From positions 125,397,001-125,461,000 of the forward strand of contig CM059584.1 in NCBI GenBank assembly GCA_030407085.1: DNA of 64,000 nucleotides, given 5' to 3'. Shown here piece by piece: positions 60,651 to 64,000 of this stretch (within the stretch, counting starts at the first letter, position 1; every line of letters starts with the position of its first letter). The translations under genes were made by a program, and so were the position numbers. The stretch comes from Trichopria drosophilae. Its lineage: Eukaryota > Arthropoda > Insecta > Hymenoptera > Diapriidae. The notes under the pieces are model-generated. The model worked only from the letters and a program-made list of their open reading frames with translations. It had not been told where the DNA came from and ran no database searches.

Positions 60651-63600
60651 TTAGAATGGGTTTTTTAAAAGCAGATTTAGTGGACAATTGGCGCTGCTGG
60701 TTTCTCACGATTATCCTCTGAAATTGGGTATAACGTCCAAAAATGAAAGTGCATTTTTTTTATATTTTCAAAACCTTCAAAATATTGTGATTTATTTAGT
60801 AGTCAATTTAGTACTCTCGTGATTTGGTTTTATTTTGTAATAACTTTCAAATATTTTATAGTACTTTGGTCACGTAAATGTGATTGTGCAAAATAAACTT
60901 TTCTTTACTTTAGACAATTTAAGTTTGCGTAACATATCGTAACTAAAATTGTGAGTAAATCGCATATTTAAAATTTCTGCGAACCGAGCAATTTTGAAAA
61001 ATATATTCGAAATTGAGGAAATATGTAATGAAATGAAGAAACATATGTCAACTATTTCAAAAAATATTTATATAGGGACCCTTTCAGATAATTTCTGATA
61101 ATTTCAAATAGCAATAACTACCATCATGTGTTTAGTTTCATTAGTGTAAATTAACATTAAATTACTTGTACTGTATCTGCTGGAAAGGAAAAGAATTAAA
61201 AAAAAATTTTAGTAGCAATTTCATTATTTGGTTTAGTTATAGAGATATTTTTCAATATTATGTTACATATTCTGATCTTATGACATTGGCTTAATTATTG
61301 TGTGGTTCATTAAACATGATGTGCAGTACATCGAAAATATTTTAAAATATGAAAATTTGACAAACCTTAAAAAATTTAAAATAAAAAAATTGACAAATAC
61401 AAAAATATGCATGATTAAGAATTCCAGAGAGATTTTGGAAAACATTTCCTTTTTAATATTTCCATTAATATTTTCATAAGATAATAAAAAAATACTGAAT
61501 GCTGAATTTATAGGTAAATTTTCCAATTTAAATATTTGCAAAGTCTTATTTCATTAACAATATTCTGTATCGTAATGTATGACCCACTCAAAAAATGTGT
61601 TGCAGAGAAAGTTGACATTTGGTGCCACAACAAAAAATGTCATCGAAAAAGTTTTATAATTGAATATCAGATCACTCGAACTAATCACTCATGGGAATTC
61701 TGAATCAATTTCTATTCACTTTTTTCTAGACTCGAAAAGTGTACTTTCACTATGATTGAATTTTCTAAAAAACTCTTTTTAATTGGATTCAATTTTTCAC
61801 TGTCTTTTTTTAAGATTTCAAATATTTAAAAATCATATACTTATAAAAAATAGAATGACAAGATTTTTAATGATTTTATCTTAATTTTAAATTGTTTATT
61901 TTAAATTTTTCGTATGAGGCTCAAGTTTTCGATTTTTCTGATAGTATATTAATTTAAATATAAATAATATTAATTGCATTTTTTTTCAGCATTTGTACCC
62001 CTGAAGTAAAAAACTTCTCTGCGCATTTTTATTCCGGCGCATCGAATCTCTAAAAAGTTAGGCCTTCATTTTTTTCATAAATTACTAATGATCCAAAAAG
62101 TTAAGTAAAAAATCTTTGACAAAGAAAAATTTGCACAAATCTCTGAAATTTACAGATGAGTTTCTGACTTCATGATTACAAATGATGGGGAAAAAATATG
62201 CAATTAATATCTTTTCATTCAGCATAAGTCGCTATAGTTAATGATTATTCTGATTTATTTTTGCAGAATCGTCAAAACATTTAGTTTCCTAAAATAAAAA
62301 TGAGGGATTTTAAGTATAATATCAACAACAATTTAAAATTTCTTTTTTTTAATTAATGCTTTTCATATTAAAAGTGTACTGGGAATTATTCCAGGCTTTA
62401 ACCAACAGTGCCCAAATTTGCCCCAGATTGTAAGAGGATTTGTGTTTGTTCTAAAATCACCCTAAAATCTAAAAATTGTATTTAAAAATAATGGTCCCGT
62501 GACAGTACACATTTTTTTGCGAATTAAATTTTTCTATGAAATGAAACACGTATATTTTGATGTTGTTATTTATTATTATGTAATTTGTTTTAGTAAACAA
62601 ACTTTCCATAATAATGACCAACATATGAAAGCCTTAATGAATATACTGATGTAAATCAATTTTGGCGATTTTTGTTATTTTTTTTCCGCCTTTTTATATT
62701 CGGAATTTTGGATTTTACAAATCGAATATCCCTATAGCGAATTAGGACTTTCAAAAATGCGTTTTTTTTCTATAAATTTCATGGTACCATTGTACTTTTC
62801 GCGTTTATCAATAAATATATTATACGAGACCAGAAATTGACATTTTTAAAGGTTAGGGTGATTATAAATGGGAAAAACAAAATGCTCGTTATAATCGTAG
62901 ACGATTTTATAACTTATGGTTGAAACCCGGAATTATTTCCATTACTTTTTTATTATGAAAAATATTTTAAAAAGAAAAGAAGAAAGAAATTGTCAATCTT
63001 GTGATTTTTACTTAAATAATGACTTTTTAAAATGACTATAGAGACATTTAAATCCAATTTTGGATAGAACAATCGAAAATAGTATTTATATTAGTCCAGT
63101 TTCCTATTGAGAACGAAATTTGAAAATCAATAAAAAAATGTGTGTTTCTAGTACATAATGGTTAACTTAAAATTTAGGAGTCTTAAAATTGACATTGAAC
63201 CAACTATAATTACATTCAGGAAATTATATGATAAACAAGTGGATTAGATAACTATTGATGATGGAATGATGTGCTTGATCATTTACTCTCGAAATTAAGT
63301 GATTTAGAAATTCTGTATTAGATCTTCACACCTGAAATACTTTCATCACCATTTCTCATTAAAGCCACGCATGATTTGAGATCAATGAGGCTACAGCAAT
63401 TTCCTTGTGGAATGTAAAAATAACTATTTACAATAGAGGATTAATTATGCTCTAATGAAGAGGTTTCGTAATCTTCTACTAGGGAATTTCAAGAGAGGTC
63501 TAACTATTTTATTATACGAAAGAATAGGTTATTGAAACCCAAATATTAGTTCCTTGGTTAATTTTCTGGAACTAATTAGAATTATTATCAACATCATGTA

Positions 63601-64000
63601 TGTTATAGGAAACAGAAAACTAACTAGACCATAAGTATAAAATACTTAATTTGCATTAACCTACTTACTTAAATACTTCAAAAGATAACTACACTTTACT
63701 TTCATTTTCACCAATTAAAAAATTCCAAATTCTAAATTTTCCAGACCAGTCTCAGTTAAATACTAAAAATCAGTGGTGTATGAAGAATGAAAGTGATTTA
63801 TTGTTTGACATTTTACGGAAAAGCAATTTACGTAACGATGAAAGGTAAGACACATTTATATTAAGGAAGACCGTGGTACGAAATAGACGCACTAAAAGTG
63901 TTACACCGAAAAGAGGTCAGGAATCTCGTCATCGAATTCCAGTTTCTATCACCGGTCCGATGGCATATGTAAAGTACATGTAATTCGAGATTTGTTTTCG
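60651..64000. other. No supported gene to window end
   Basis: AT-rich sequence; the minus-strand frame 61278-61541 is low-complexity. A possible exon at 63739-63835 has splice-like borders and a compatible phase but does not resemble the expected continuation of the peroxidase, so it is not annotated as coding. The peroxidase catalytic exons are presumed to lie beyond 64000 or were missed. Confidence 0.45.

Noticed and set aside
1..64000. CRISPR arrays, bacterial operons, tRNA or rRNA genes
   Set aside because: The window has eukaryotic gene structure. Repeats are dispersed inverted-repeat elements and not regularly spaced direct repeats, and no cloverleaf or rRNA-like segment was recognised by eye.

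Overview
This is an AT-rich (by eye about 70 percent A+T) stretch of eukaryotic nuclear DNA with almost no coding sequence. The organism is most likely an insect. The one recognisable gene is an animal haem-peroxidase with introns; there is a short degenerate TTAGG run (insect-type telomere repeat) at 49548-49577; and the rest is sprinkled with short non-autonomous DNA transposons (MITEs) of kinds common in insects. Hymenoptera or Hemiptera would fit, but the sequence does not settle the order. No open frame exceeds about 150 codons, and nearly all of them look like chance frames.

Gene content. Three exons on the plus strand (30009-30085, 37011-37095, 51665-51837) join in perfect reading phase. 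They encode the N-terminal part of a secreted haem peroxidase (peroxinectin / chorion-peroxidase type): a hydrophobic signal segment, a short charged linker, then the start of the peroxidase domain with YRTPSGACNN and LPPSYTDG motifs. The introns between them are 6.9 kb and 14.6 kb. The start-codon exon should lie upstream of 30009 and was not identified. The exons with the catalytic haem pocket should lie beyond 51837 and none was recognised before the window ends, so at least half of the window is intron of this gene.

Non-coding layout. Positions 1-30008 are upstream flank or 5' intron, with GC-richer islands that look like regulatory DNA (4580-4890, 10860-11310, 18040-18400, 25080-25580). 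Intron 1 holds a terminal-inverted-repeat element carrying promoter-like and CTCF-like motifs (30338-31160) and a piggyBac-like element with another MITE nested in it (35345-36136). Intron 2 holds further MITEs, a GATC-dense block, an island with an NRF-1-like site and the telomere-like run. The 3' part (51838-64000) is intron or flank with a pogo-like MITE and another GC-richer island.

Repeats. Family A has four copies (GGGTGCGGG ends, interior of GTCGG-type minisatellite). Family B has three copies (ACACG-A-rich ends). There are two piggyBac-like elements with TTAA target sites, two pogo/Tigger-like elements, several one-off inverted-repeat elements, and a diffuse old repeat recognised by an AAAATGGCGG motif. 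All calls are by eye from the sequence; no database search was made.
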